This document shows, in pieces, positions 1 to 13,400 of a DNA stretch of 64,000 bases. The stretch lies in assembly GCF_958979055.1 (NCBI RefSeq), contig NC_084891.1:28826001-28890000 (forward strand). The letters run 5' to 3'. The position numbers were made by a program, and so were the translations under genes. Under the pieces are notes generated by a model, which worked only from the letters and a program-made list of their open reading frames with translations, was not told the origin of the DNA and searched no databases. Source of the DNA: Alnus glutinosa (Eukaryota; Streptophyta; Magnoliopsida; Fagales; Betulaceae). How positions within the stretch are numbered: position 1 is the first letter of the stretch; every line of letters starts with the position of its first letter.

Positions 1-1838
<1,838 letters not shown>

Positions 1839-2620
1839 GTAAGCTCCTATGGAATTTGATAGTGGTGAAGGCTCAATGACAACAATAAAACTATTGATTT
1901 GCTATGGACTTTGCTAGCCTTTCACTAGCAACCGCCAACCGGTTTTTTTTTTTTTAGCACATGCTGTATTCTTATCGACCAAATAATAGCTGTCGCCACG
2001 TTTGTTTGCTAAACATATCTTATACATTGGACAGCTCTTTCCTTTTCTTGTAAGAATGACGTGCAATTGAGCACTGAATGCTTCACAGCAAATGCAGTAG
2101 ATGCCTCTAGTATTTGTTGGGGGAGTAGTTTGACTATGTTTGATAATGTGTTTTGTTTGTGTGTATTTGCCTTTTTTTTTTTTTTTTTTTTTTAAGTTTG
2201 GAAAAGTGTTTTGACGTGACATAAAGATAAAAACTGTTTTTGTATTTTTAAGAGTGTTTTATATTTGGGTTGTTTGTTAATTTAATTTAATTGTTTTTTT
2301 GAAGAGAAAACCAAAGGAAAAAAAAAAAAAACCAATTAGAGAAGCATTGATTAGCGAGCCTCCTTTGGTTTTTTCCCATTCAATGGTTGCTAATTAATCC
2401 ATACAAGCTGCTGTTATCTAATTTCTGCTTAGAATACAATGAGAAATCCATCATCTTTAACTGGAACCCACAGTTCCAGTTAAATCCCAACATCATTTAT
2501 TTCCATGAGAAAGAAGAAGAGTTGTGTAAAATGTAGAAACCTCATATATTGACTTGTAAAACCTGTCTTTTGAGACTGTCTCACATTATTGACCGAAGTT
2601 TAAATCCCTTGATTCACTTG
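1839..2620. other. Intergenic 3' flank of the first ADH gene
   Basis: AT-rich DNA with long T runs (about 2170-2192). It holds the likely 3' UTR of the upstream gene. I see no coding region; the reverse ORF here is low-complexity lysine-rich shadow of the T runs. Confidence 0.6.
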
Positions 2621-2887
2621 GGGTACATTTGAGATTGTGATTTCGTAGACAATAAGTGCAATTTTAAACTAAATCGTAGAACATAAATTATTTGAGAGTT
2701 ACATTTTTAACAATTATGATTTGAAAACGCAGAAAATCTGTTTTTTCAAATCACATGTAAGATGATACTTTTTTGAAAACGCAGAATTTTAAAGGCTAAA
2801 CCACGATTTTGCCCAACACTTAACTGCGTTTTTAAAAATCACTTTTTAAAATCACACATTTTAAAATCGCAAAACCAAATAAACTCT
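2621..2887. mobile_element. Foldback MITE, hAT-like ends
   Basis: The left end GGGTACATTTGAGATTGTGA is matched, in inverted order with some mismatches, by the right end around 2862-2887. The interior repeats the motif GAAAACGCAGAA and its complement. No coding capacity. Similar fragments lie in the intron at 7585-7800 and at 63.72-64.0 kb. The family assignment is inference from the terminal sequence only. Confidence 0.5.
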
Positions 2888-2891
2888 TAAT

Positions 2892-3054
2892 GAGGAATGC
2901 TAGAGCATCTTCTTGTGTTCTCCTGGAATGGCATAGATGTAATTTTTTTTGATTAAAAAATTGCATTTGTGCCATCCAAAATGACATAGATATAATTTTT
3001 TAATTACATTTATGTCATTCCAGGAGAACACTGGGAGATGTTCTAGCATTTCTC
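2892..3054. mobile_element. Mutator-type MITE, copy 1
   Basis: 163-bp element with inverted ends GAGGAATGCTAGAGCATCTT and GAGAAATGCTAGAACATCTC. It is flanked by the direct repeat AACTCTTAAT (2882-2891 and 3055-3064), and a target duplication of 9 to 10 bp is typical of the Mutator superfamily. A second copy sits at 48492-48664 in an intron of the transporter gene. Confidence 0.8.
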
Positions 3055-3688
3055 AACTCTTAATAGTCGGATGAGGAACAATTTAAATGTTCGGAGTTTA
3101 TCCATGCATTAACCAGTATAATACTTTAGCTGGATTGGCTCATTTGGCCCAATCAAAAATCTATAAGATAAGTAACCTTATCTCAAATGTTCCATTTCAT
3201 TTGAAATAACCTTATCTTTATCTTCTGTCGTCCCTAATCCCTTTTATCCTTCCCTTAAAAAAAGCCTTTTGACCCGTGCATACAAGCATCAATCAAAGAA
3301 GTTAAGTACTGTATTGATTTGTGAGACAGCATTCAACGATTATATCTAAAAACAATGTTCCACAATTTATCTTCCAATTTTCATGGGATGCCTCCGACAT
3401 TGCAATTTGCAAGCCTTCACACCTCATCAATATCTATGTATAGTAATGTTTTGGTCCTAAACGGGTCATGTCTGTATAATCTATTAATAATCCAATTGTC
3501 GCGGTTTGTTAGGCAACTGTCTGTCTGCCCACTTATAAATAACATTTTGCACCTACTAACAACAATGTCACGAGTCCCACATTGCCACTTTGTTTGAGGG
3601 ATAATAAGTGAGAGATATCATGTTTTGAGATTGCGTTAAGGAGCTTATAAAGTGTTTTTAGTGTATAAAAAAGTTGTGTCGAGCAAAA

Positions 3689-4067
3689 ATGGGTCCGTTT
3701 GCTAAAAAAATTAAAAAACATATTTTTGGTCTTACAAAGTCCAAAACTGAGTTTTGGGAGAAGCTTGAAAATAAAGCTGTTTCTATAGACAAAAGCCCTA
3801 TTTCTCAACGCAATCCTAAACAGGCTCAGAATCTTGTTAGCACAAGTGATAAAACGGCAACCAGTGATAGCACTGGTGATAAAACGACAACCAGTGATAG
3901 TACAGGTGACAAAATGGCAACCAGTGATAACACGGGTGATAAAATGACAACCAGTGATAGCACGGGTGATAAAACTGCAACCAGTGATCGCACGGGTGAT
4001 AAAACAACAGCCAGTTATCGCACGGGTGATAAAACGGCAACCAATGGGAAGCCCATTCGATGCAAAG
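3689..4067 (+). CDS. Alternative long first exon of the second ADH gene (N-terminal extension)
   Basis: ATG at 3689 opens a frame of 126 codons plus one base, ending in GKPIRCK at a GT donor (GTACCT, 4068). That is the exact phase needed to splice to the exon at 6104 (residues [10 protein letters not shown]). Joined to the downstream exons it would give a 497-residue protein instead of 382. Residues 1-50 are basic and Lys-rich (start MGPFAKKIKKHIFGL). Residues about 50-120 are a repeat of the type TSDSTGDKTT, followed by the usual KPIRC junction seen in this family. Known relatives have only a short variable N-terminus of about 20 residues. Whether this exon is transcribed cannot be seen; it may be a former first exon now replaced by the one at 5698. 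Confidence 0.5.
3838..4044 (+). repeat. 30-bp in-frame tandem repeat, about 6.8 copies
   Basis: Units read ACCAGTGATAGCACGGGTGA plus ten more bases, and each codes for ten residues such as TSDSTGDKTA. Copies differ at single positions (S/N/R at the fourth residue). Being a multiple of three, it keeps the frame on both strands, which explains the repetitive reverse ORF. Unit B of the duplication keeps only about one and a half copies. Confidence 0.9.
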
Positions 4068-4182
4068 GTACCTCTTGGGATAATCTTGTGAAACTTTTTT
4101 TTTTTTTTTTTTTAGATATATGAAAATTTGTAAATATGATATTTTTAAAAAGGATAGGTTAATAATGGTTTTGAAAATTCTC

Positions 4183-4919
4183 TCTCTCTCTCTCTCTCTT
4201 CTTCTTCTTCTTCTTCTTTTTTTGAAAATGTATTTTGATATGATATAAAAGTGAAAATATTAATAAAATGATTAAAGACAATTGCAGTGATATTATATGG
4301 TCAATCATTTTGAAAATGTATTAATTTTTTTTATTAATATTATTTAGTATCAACAAGAATTTTTGCACCATCCAAATGTTTTACAACAAATTAATGTTTA
4401 TAAGAGTGAGGCGGTGCATCATAGCTGATAGTGGAAAATGGGGGGTTTTTAAGAGTTCACACCCATGTTAGTAGGGAAAAAGAGGATATGATTCACTAAT
4501 TAAAATTAATAAATAAATAAATAAAGAGAACAAAAAAAAAAGAAAAAAAATGAAGGAAAATGAAGATTTATTTATTTATTTATTTTCCCTCAAGACAAAT
4601 ACTTTAACAAACAAACTCAATGTTCCTAATTAGTAACAAGGCAACAATTACAAGAGTTTTTGGGTGATTGCCAGACCATGCTTCCAGGCTTTGAGTAACT
4701 ACACACAAGGTATGCTACTAGAGTGGCTATTGTTAAAATTTATATTATACGCATATATCCCTTAATGTACCAAAATAAATAAATAAAACATATAAACAAA
4801 AAGAAGTATTTGACAAGAACATTAAGGTAAGTCATGCCATGGTTTTAGTTGAAATTGACTTGTGAACATTTGTTAACCATGACCAATTTCAGTTTACAGC
4901 CTCAATTTCTCATAACAAT
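4183..4919. other. Spacer between the duplicated units
   Basis: Starts with a (TC)n(TTC)n microsatellite up to about 4216 and continues as AT-rich DNA with AAAT/TTTA runs (4506-4590). No gene seen. Confidence 0.6.
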
Positions 4920-5850
4920 GAGGAATAATTCAAGTGTTCGGAGTTTATTCGTGTGTTAACCAGTATAATCCTTTAGCTAGCTTGGCCCAATCAAAAAGCT
5001 AAGAGATAACTTATCTCATATGTTCCATTTCATTTGAAATAATATTATTTCTATCTTCTGTCATCCCTAATCTCTTTTATCATTCCCTTAAAAAATAGCC
5101 TTTGACCCCACATATAAGCATCAATCATATAAGCATCAATCAAATAAGTTAATTATTGCATTGATTTGTGAGATATAATCGGAAAAGAATGTTCCACAAT
5201 TTATCTTCCAATTTTCATGGAATGTCTCAGACTGCTCATCAACATCTATGTATAGTAGTGTTTTGGTCTCTATAATCTCTTAATAATCCTCTAATCCTAC
5301 ATGTAGACGCTATTGCAGTTCATTAGGCAACTGTCTCTCTGCCCACCTTATAAATAGCATTTCTCACCCACCAACAACCATGTCACGAGTTCTACATTGC
5401 CACTTTGTTTGAGTGATAATAAGAGAGAGATAGTCTGTTTGAGACTGTGTTAAGAAGCTTACAAAGTGCTTTTAGTACATAAAAAAATTGTGACAAGCAA
5501 AAAATTGGTCCCTTTGCTAAAAAAATTAAAAAGCATTCTTTTGGTCTTAAAAAGTCCAAAACTGGGTTTTGGGAGAAGCTTGAAAATGAAGCTGTTTCTA
5601 TAGATAAAAGCTATATTTTTCAACGCAATCTTAATCAGGCTCATAATCCTGGTAGCACGAGTGATAAAACGGAAACCAGTGGTAGCACGGTGATAAAATG
5701 GCAACTAGTGGGAAGCCCATTCGATGTAGAGGTATCTCTTGGGATAATCTTGGAAAAACTTTTTTTAAAATTTATTTTTAGATATATGAAAATTTGTAAA
5801 TATGATATTTTCAATAAGGATAGGTTAATAGTGGTTTTGAAAATTGTTTT
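4920..5850 (+). repeat. Segmental duplication unit B (promoter plus first exon)
   Basis: Diverged second copy of 3070-4182, directly upstream of the body of the second ADH gene. The ATG used in unit A is ATT here, and the repeat-coding part is short and out of frame. The usable start is therefore a later ATG at 5698, derived from the DKMAT motif of the repeat. Confidence 0.85.
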
Positions 5851-8800
5851 TTTTTTTTTTTAAACGAGGATATGATATAAAAGTGAAAATAATTTTTTGG
5901 TGGGTGAGAAATATTTTTTGGTAGGGCCTATATTCAGATGCAAAACTATATTTGTGTACCTGTGTAACCTCCCTCAGTGGAGGAGCCAGGTGGTTGCTCA
6001 GCCACCAAAATCTGTTTGATAAAACCTTTTTGCACTATTTTTTTTTTATTATTATTACTTTTTTAGAAGTGAAACTGATATGTTCATGTTGTATACAATG
6101 TAGCTGCGGTTGGTCGGGCACCAGGTGAGCCTCTAGTGATTGAGGAGATCATGGTGGCGCCGCCGATGCCTCGAGAGGTTCGAATTCGAATCATATGCAG
6201 CTCTCTTTGTCACACCGATGTTAGTATATGGAAATTGAAGGTTGTTATTTTAAAACACTCTTTATGGAACTCAAACTTTTGGTATTTTTAGATTTACGTT
6301 CATAAAATCTTGAAATTTGTTGACACATATATGCCAATTTTTTTTTTTTTTTATGTTTGAAGGATCCTCCTGGAATTTTTCCAAGAATTTTTGGTCATGA
6401 AGCTATCGGGTTAGTACGTGTTACATTTTTGTCTATTGACTACTAATTTTTTTTTTTTTTTTTTTTTTTGTTGGGGACTTTCACATTATTAAATTACTAA
6501 TTGTCTCAAAACTTTAAGTTTATAAAAAAAGAGTAAATTTAATTAATATTTTAACACTTTCACTCACACGCTCTCAACAAGTAAAACACATACAATATGA
6601 TGGGTATGTTTAATAATTAATTTTGTAATTGAAAAAGTTATTTATTTAATATATTTTTTTGGTTAAATAGTAATAAAAAGTAATTGATGTGATATAAAAA
6701 ATATGAATGTTTTTAGTTTGACTTTTTTTAAAAAAAATTGAAATGGTTTGTCAAATGGTGCCAATACTTTAACATACGTGCGGTGTATATCTTATTAAGG
6801 CCCTGTTTGAAATCCCCTTTCTCCTCCCCTCCCATTCTTTTTATTTCTCTCAAAAAAAATATCAATTTCAAAACATTTTTAATTTTTTTTTCACTTTTTA
6901 TATCACATCAACAATTTTTTAATACTTTTTAAATAAAAAACTCACTACAATACAATTTTTTCTCACTTTTCCATATAAATTATTTCAACTTTATATCACA
7001 TCAATCTTATTTTTCAATTATTAAAAAAAATTCCAAAGGAGAGGGGAGGGGAGGGGAAAGGAAAGGAAATTTCAAACGGGTAAATCTCTTATTAAGAGAA
7101 AATATAAGCCCACACGTATGTTAAAATATTAACAAAATGCAAACATAATTTAATCATTTTGTTGTGATGATTTACAAGCTTCTTCTTTTTGTCTTTTTTT
7201 TTTTTTTTTTTTGTGTGTGTGTAGAGTTGTGGAAAGCGTAGGGGAGGATGTAGATGAAGTGACTGAAGGAGATACAGTGATCCCTACATTCGTCTCAGAT
7301 TGTGGAGAATGTGAAAACTGCAGATCAAAGAAGAGCAATCTGTGTTCAAAACTCCCTTTCACTGTATCTCAATGGATGCCTAGATATGAGACCAGCAGAT
7401 TCACTGACCTCAATGGAGAGGTTATATACCACTTTATGTTTGTGTCCAGCTTTAGTGAGTATACAGTGGTAGACGTTGCCCATGTGACCAAATTTGATCC
7501 CTCAATTCCTCCAAATAGGGCATGCCTCTTCAGCTGCGGAGTATCAACAGGTAATTCCGTCACTGTTTGAAAAGTACATGACTTTTAAAAATGCAGGTAG
7601 ACGTTTGATAAAATCTGTAATATATACGATACCTGTCGTGTGAAAACGCGGTTCGGTCTTTAAAATCGTACGTTTTTCAAAAACACTCTTACTTACTCTA
7701 TGAAAACGTTACAACTTACAACTGCCATTTTTCATTCCCGAACAAGAAAAGTTTTGCGATTTTGTTTAAAAACACACTATTCAAAACCCACATTTCAGAA
7801 GAACGTACACTTGAGTATCAGGTCTACTAGTTGAAAGTTGGCCTTTCATATAACAATAACCTCTTTTGTGCACCTTTCTCCTTTGTATTTTTTGGAAGCA
7901 CATTTCATGCTGCATTTTAGTATTGATTGGAAGCTTGCATTAGACTCAGAAAACATATTGATGCAGTTTAACTTTGGGGTTTTAGGGGTTGGCGCTGCTT
8001 GGAAAACAGCAAATGTGGAGGCAGGATCAACTGTTGCTATATTTGGGCTGGGGTCTATTGGATTAGCTGTATGAACTTGCACAACTTTTCTTCCTTCACT
8101 TAATCTTTGATACCCTAGAAAAAGCTCATGGCTATTTGTTGGTTTTCTAGGTTTCCGAGGGAGCTAGACTATGTGGAGCTACTACAATAATTGGTGTGGA
8201 TCTTAACCCTGACAAATATGAAATCGGTAAGTATATTTTATATCTGGAGTTACTTGTTAGTTAACTGTTATACGACTGTTATATAATTTGACGATGTGAC
8301 AGTGAGAATCAACATTTGTTAAAAAAAATGGATTAATTTTCACTGCCACGCTATCCCAATTATATGGCAAACATATAGTAGTCTATTAAATAGTATTAGT
8401 TATACCGAAATTATCTTTATGAAATAAATGACATCCCTTTCTTATATGAGGAGCATATGTGATCAATGCAAAAATTCTTCATTTCCAGTCAACTAATTGA
8501 CTGAAAGAATCTTGTGTTGTGATCAAAATATGAGTGAGGTATGGATGATGTTCCTCTTTTGTTGTTAAAACAGGGAAAAAATTTGGAGTGACAGACTTTG
8601 TCAATGCTGGAAATTGTGGAGATAAATCTGTGAGCCAGGTTTTCCTCTTAATCCCTACGTGATAATTATTTAGTCACTGTTATTTGATTTCATACTTCTA
8701 TCTATTCTTCATGCCTTTCGGTGGCATATGGGCTTGTGCCTAAGGAGCTCCATATATGTATTACTCTGTCTTTAGATGGGTTTATAATTGTTAAAGTAGA

Positions 8801-10127
8801 GATTAAATGATTAAATTTACATTTTTTTATCAGCTTAAGCTTTTTGAATAAGTGGTGATTTAACATAATATTGGAGCAAAATGCCATGAATTCGAATATT
8901 GTCTTCGTCAATTCACCCCCTTGGAAGTTGGAATATTTAATCTAAATGTGAGGTAAATTGATGAAAATAAGGTTGGAACTTAAGACCATTATTGATATCA
9001 TGTTAAATTACCGTTTATCCTCAAAACTTAAGCCGATAAGAAATGATGAATGAAGCCAAAGAAGGGGGAAGGGGGGTGGAAGGTGGAAAAAAATTAGGAT
9101 GAAGAAATTTACATCCATCTGTTTTTAATCAATTTCAGCCTCTTTTTATCTCATTGTGCAGGTTATCAATGAGATGACAAATGGGGGTGCAGACTATTGC
9201 TTTGAATGCATTGGATCGGCATCCTTGGTGCATGAAGCATATGCTTGCTGCCGAAATGTCTCTCTCTCTCTCTCCCTCCCATAAATGAACTTCAGATGAG
9301 CATAAGCTTAATTATGTGTTTATTAATTGAATTTATCAGTTATTTCAAAACTTTAAGTTGATAGAGAAGTGAATTTTTAATTATTTAGTTAATATTTTAA
9401 CATTATATGTCGTTCATAGATTGAACTAAATGATTGCTTATTATGTGCCACAATATCCTCTGCCCTGGTGTAATTTTTCAGATATTAAATTTGCAGGTTG
9501 TATGTATGCATTATGGTGCACTAAAAGCAATGAATGATATATATTATAACCTTTTTTTCTTTCTTTCTTTTTCTCCTTACCTTCAGTGTTGGGGCAAAAC
9601 TGTTATGGTAGGAGTGGCCAGGCCAGGGTCAGAATTGGGCCTTAGCTTTCACGATGTTCTTAACGCCGGGGGGAAAAGCATCATGGGATCCATATTTGGA
9701 GGACTCAAACCTAAATCTGATATTCCTATTCTCCTTAAACGTTACCTGGACAAGGTGATTTAACAGTTACTAGATATATATATATATATATCTGCAAGCG
9801 TTTATTTGGATGATGGTAATTAGCTTGCAAACCAAAACCCGGATTGAATTTTATGCACCAAATTCGAAATCACATGTATTTTTAATAGGATTAACAGAAC
9901 ATGTGATATATGTTCTTAATGACAGACGGGTTGAGCCCAAATGGGTGGAAAGCTTTGTTCATTCTTTTTTTGTTATTGTTTCTAATTTTCTTTTTGTTAA
10001 TGAACATCAGGAGCTGCAGTTGGATGGATTTGTCACACATGAAATTCAGTTCGAAGACATCAACAAAGCTTTTGATTTACTCATAGAAGGACAGAGTCTT
10101 CGATGTGTGATTTGGATGGACAAATGA
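5698..10127 (+). CDS. Alcohol dehydrogenase-like protein (CPDH/ADH-like class), complete
   Basis: Zinc- and NAD-dependent cytosolic alcohol dehydrogenase; substrate unknown. Exons: 5698-5731, 6104-6240, 6363-6409, 7225-7550, 7986-8068, 8151-8226, 8574-8638, 9162-9257, 9587-9754 and 10011-10127 (TGA). They total 383 codons, which gives a 382-residue protein of normal family length. Catalytic zinc ligands are present: Cys in CSSLCHTD, His in FGHEAIG and Cys in SCGVSTG. The structural zinc loop [16 protein letters not shown] has its four Cys, and the cofactor motif is GLGSIGLAV. The start ATG at 5698 ([10 protein letters not shown]) was chosen because it gives the usual short N-terminus; the exon at 3689 is an alternative. 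The donor at 9258 is weak, because the last exon base is T rather than G. It is the tandem paralogue of the gene at the left edge, and both end in CVIWMDK. Confidence 0.9.
6799..7086. mobile_element. MITE in intron 3 of the second ADH gene
   Basis: Inverted ends GCCCTGTTTGAAATCCCCTT and (reverse) GTTTGAAATTTCCTTTCC enclose AT-rich DNA. The direct repeat TCTTATTAAG lies on both sides (6790-6799 and 7087-7096), so the insertion left an 8 to 10 bp duplication as hAT-type elements do. Confidence 0.7.
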
Positions 10128-10495
10128 CCGAATGTGTGAGCTCTTACTATCAGATTGGCTAAACTTCACAGCAATTGCTTTTATTTATTATTATTTTATT
10201 TTGATGATGACCCATCCTTGTTGGATAAACTCCGAATACACAATTCCGTCTGCAATACCCGTGTATCGGTTGAGTGATGACTCAAACAACCGATCTCGTA
10301 ATATTAACCAAACGAGTCGACCATTCGAGCTAACCCTCGTGGGAAACTGTTTTTATGTTAGCGTGTGGCTATTCAAGTTTTAAGTGCACCATATGTAAAT
10401 AAAGTCTGTACGTTCCCTAATTAACCATATGTAAATCGTGGACAGCTCTTATTATTTTTGTGTTAAATGCACTAAGAAATACTGTATGCTTCTCT
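10128..10495. other. Convergent intergenic spacer between ADH and ceramidase genes
   Basis: The 3' ends of the + strand ADH gene and the - strand ceramidase gene face each other across 368 bases. No further gene is visible; both 3' UTRs must lie here. The ORF starting at 10132 shows no recognisable motif. Confidence 0.6.
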
Positions 10496-13400
10496 CTATG
10501 ATACTGCAAACGCAGCAGAAGCCCCAGTGAAGTAGTTGATGGGGGAGTCCTTTGTTTTCCTTGCAGAACCAAAGTGTCTTAGCCTGTACACCCCGGAACT
10601 TGCCTCCTTAGGTATTTTCCACTCAGTGGTTGCCGTGCCATAGAAACTACTGTTGTCTAAATTCCACTTAAAATACAGAGAGAAATCGTCATCGTCATAA
10701 ACAGGCACCCATCGCTCCTCTTGAAGCAGCTCTACCACTGCAAATGTGCCTTCTGTGAGCAAGTCATATCTTGGGTTTGCACTCCAAAATGTGGCACTTG
10801 GCCTGTCTCCCTTTCTGAATGTGCCACCAATAATGTCTTGTTTCATGTCTCCAAAGTTTATGCCAGGAGGAGGCGAATCTCCAAAAGGGTCAGGTACGAG
10901 CCTGAGCTGTACGGAGGAAAGATCTGGTGGTGAGGGACCCTTGTTTATGATCTTTTCTCCTTTTGCCATGGCTTTGGCTAATTTATTGAATTCTTGGATG
11001 TATGCTGATAGTGTGTATGGACCATAGATGGTTGAGGCAGCCTGCACACATCGCAAATATCTTATGTTTTGGCTCCTTAAATATTCTTAAGCTTAAGCGA
11101 TGCTCAGATTCAAATCAAAGCTTAAGTTTATAGAAAAAAGTGAATTTAATCATTTAATTAATACTTTGACATATATATCCTTAAGTACTATTCTAAAGCA
11201 TAGCTTTTGCGTGCAAGTTATCGCTGATCATACACGTACCTCGTATCGCTGTTGCTTGTATTCTTCAAAAGTTGCAACATATTGAGAGTAAGTATTTGTG
11301 AGGCCTGCTATTACAATATCTGTGAAATCGTCAAATTCTCCATTTCCATTACTTATTAGTGTCTCCTTAACTGCTTTCCTTAGTCGCCGCCCCGCCATTG
11401 TTGTGAACTCTGCAATTCTTACTAGCTTAATTAGAGATCGTTATTGATGCTTAGTTTAGATTTTATCCTAGTAAATCATACAAAGGATCGAAGAACTCAG
11501 TAGTTTATATGTAAGGCTCCCTTTAGGCTTCGTTTTCAGTTGAATCATCAGTTATCTCAAGGTAAGAAATGATGCATTTAATTAATACTTTCATAGTTTC
11601 CCTCGTGCACACTAAATATTGAGCATCTTCTATCAGCAAATCAAAATGAGGCATTGTGAGAGAAAAACAAACCTCCAGGTACGGAAAGAATGATTAGCTT
11701 TCCCAACCTTAGCATTTGAATTGGAAGAATTGCCGGCTGCATTTGTATCCACAAAACACACCATCCATGAGAAAAATCTGCTGTACGTGCAAGATATAAC
11801 TTGGTCCAAATGGTGATAGATCCATGAGTAATAATAATAATCATAATGGATTGATATCTCACTATTTTATTGGGGTCGTTCATTTTAAATGAATGGTTAA
11901 GATAGTTGAAAGAAAAAAGTACTTAAAATTTGAGTGGTTCAGCCACACTCAAAATCGACAGTTGAAGGTGGCCGAACTATTCTCTTGATTAAAAGAGTAG
12001 ACCGGCCACCCTTAAACCGATCATCAAAGTGGCATTGAATCTCAATTAACGGCTCAAATAAAATGTATTGCATTAGATATTGCATTGAATTTCAATTCAA
12101 TCATAATAGTAGCAATAATAATATCAATATTAACGAGCACTCAGTCCTACCGCCCATGCATATGGCTCAAACATTTCGCCAGTGTCAAGCAAAACAGTTT
12201 TGGGCTGTTGGCAGTCCACTTGATATTGGCTTGGTTCTTTCAGCAAATCTCTCAACTGTTTCCATAACTTGTTGATCTGCAAACATTGGGACATCAGAGA
12301 GGCAGAGTCCAGGGCCACATATGGGCTTGGATCTGTGAGGCACAAGCCCATTAGGCCCAAGCATAAAGCTAAAAAAATAATATTATAATAGTACTGTATT
12401 TATTTATTATTTTATTTTTTTGAAAAGATAATAGTACTGTATTAATGTAAGGGAAATTATTCCAAAACCTCCATATACGTTATCCCATTTTGCCTTTTTT
12501 TATTTGAACAATTTAAATTCCAAATTTAAAAGGATTTTAAATCTAATACTTTCGCCCCTTTTTTTTTTTCTCAAATAAATTAAAATTTATATGAAAAATG
12601 TAATAATACCGTTTCAATTAATTTTTTTTGAAAAAGAATAATAATAAAAAGATTTGGGTGGCCTCTAGCCACACCGCTCTGTTTTTTGTTTTTGTTTTTT
12701 TGTTTTTTTTTTTTTAAAAAAATTTACTTTATTTAATTTTTAAAATATTTAATAAGGACATAATGTATTTTTTATATTGTTTTAGTTATTTATTTGCAGA
12801 AAAATAAATAAAAATTTAAAACTTTTGTAAACTGCAGCCTTAAATTCATCAAATTAAAAATTAGAGTCTAGAAGTAAAATCACGTATATGGGGTGGCAGA
12901 AAATTTTCCCTAAAAATTACGCTGACCTTTGTATCACCTTGTTGAAAACCAAAGACACCAGGCCCATCTGTGGTTCCAGCAGCAAAACCTGGACCAAGGG
13001 CTGCAGGGCATGTTTTGACAACCTTGTTTCCATCTAAATCAACTTCAATATTTGTAAAATTTAGATAAACGTGGCGATAATCAATCTTCCCGGTCAGTTC
13101 CTCTGCGGGGGACGTAAATAGATCAACAGCCTTTTGGAACTGCCTCTCCCCTATGATTTTTGTGCTTACAATTTCATCTGGGTATCTGTTTCACAAAAAG
13201 ATAAGCCAATTTTAAGAAATAAATACACTTGTTAGCATGTTATTAGACATATGAGCAGCAAGTCCTAAAAGAATTGTCAATTTAACATTTTTCTTAAATT
13301 ACAGTGTCAATATATACCCCGGGCCGCGGCCGAGACAGAGCAGGTCATTGCCGTGGCATGAGGAGCGATTGAAATCACAAGGTTTCCCACTGTCAGTGCA

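Larger units (their letters stand above)
3070..4182 (+). repeat. Segmental duplication unit A (promoter plus first exon of the second ADH gene)
   Basis: This block is repeated at 4920-5850. Shared landmarks in order are a GTTCGGAGTTTAT start, AACCAGTATAAT, TTGGCCCAATCAAAAA, the exon with KPIRC, and a tail of GATATATGAAAATTTGTAAA. Unit A is longer, mainly because of the 30-bp tandem repeat in its exon. The two units are clearly diverged, so the duplication is not recent. Confidence 0.85.

Noticed and set aside
3837-4040. Repetitive reverse-strand ORF rich in FYHPCYHWL units
   Set aside because: Mirror of the 30-bp coding repeat on the + strand; the unit length is a multiple of three, so all frames look repetitive.
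3838-4044. CRISPR-like array
   Set aside because: Repeats are directly adjacent with no spacers, in a plant gene exon; it is a coding minisatellite.
3689-4067. Independent gene made of unit A alone
   Set aside because: The frame ends at a donor in the family junction KPIRC and runs into a T tract; it only makes sense as an alternative first exon.
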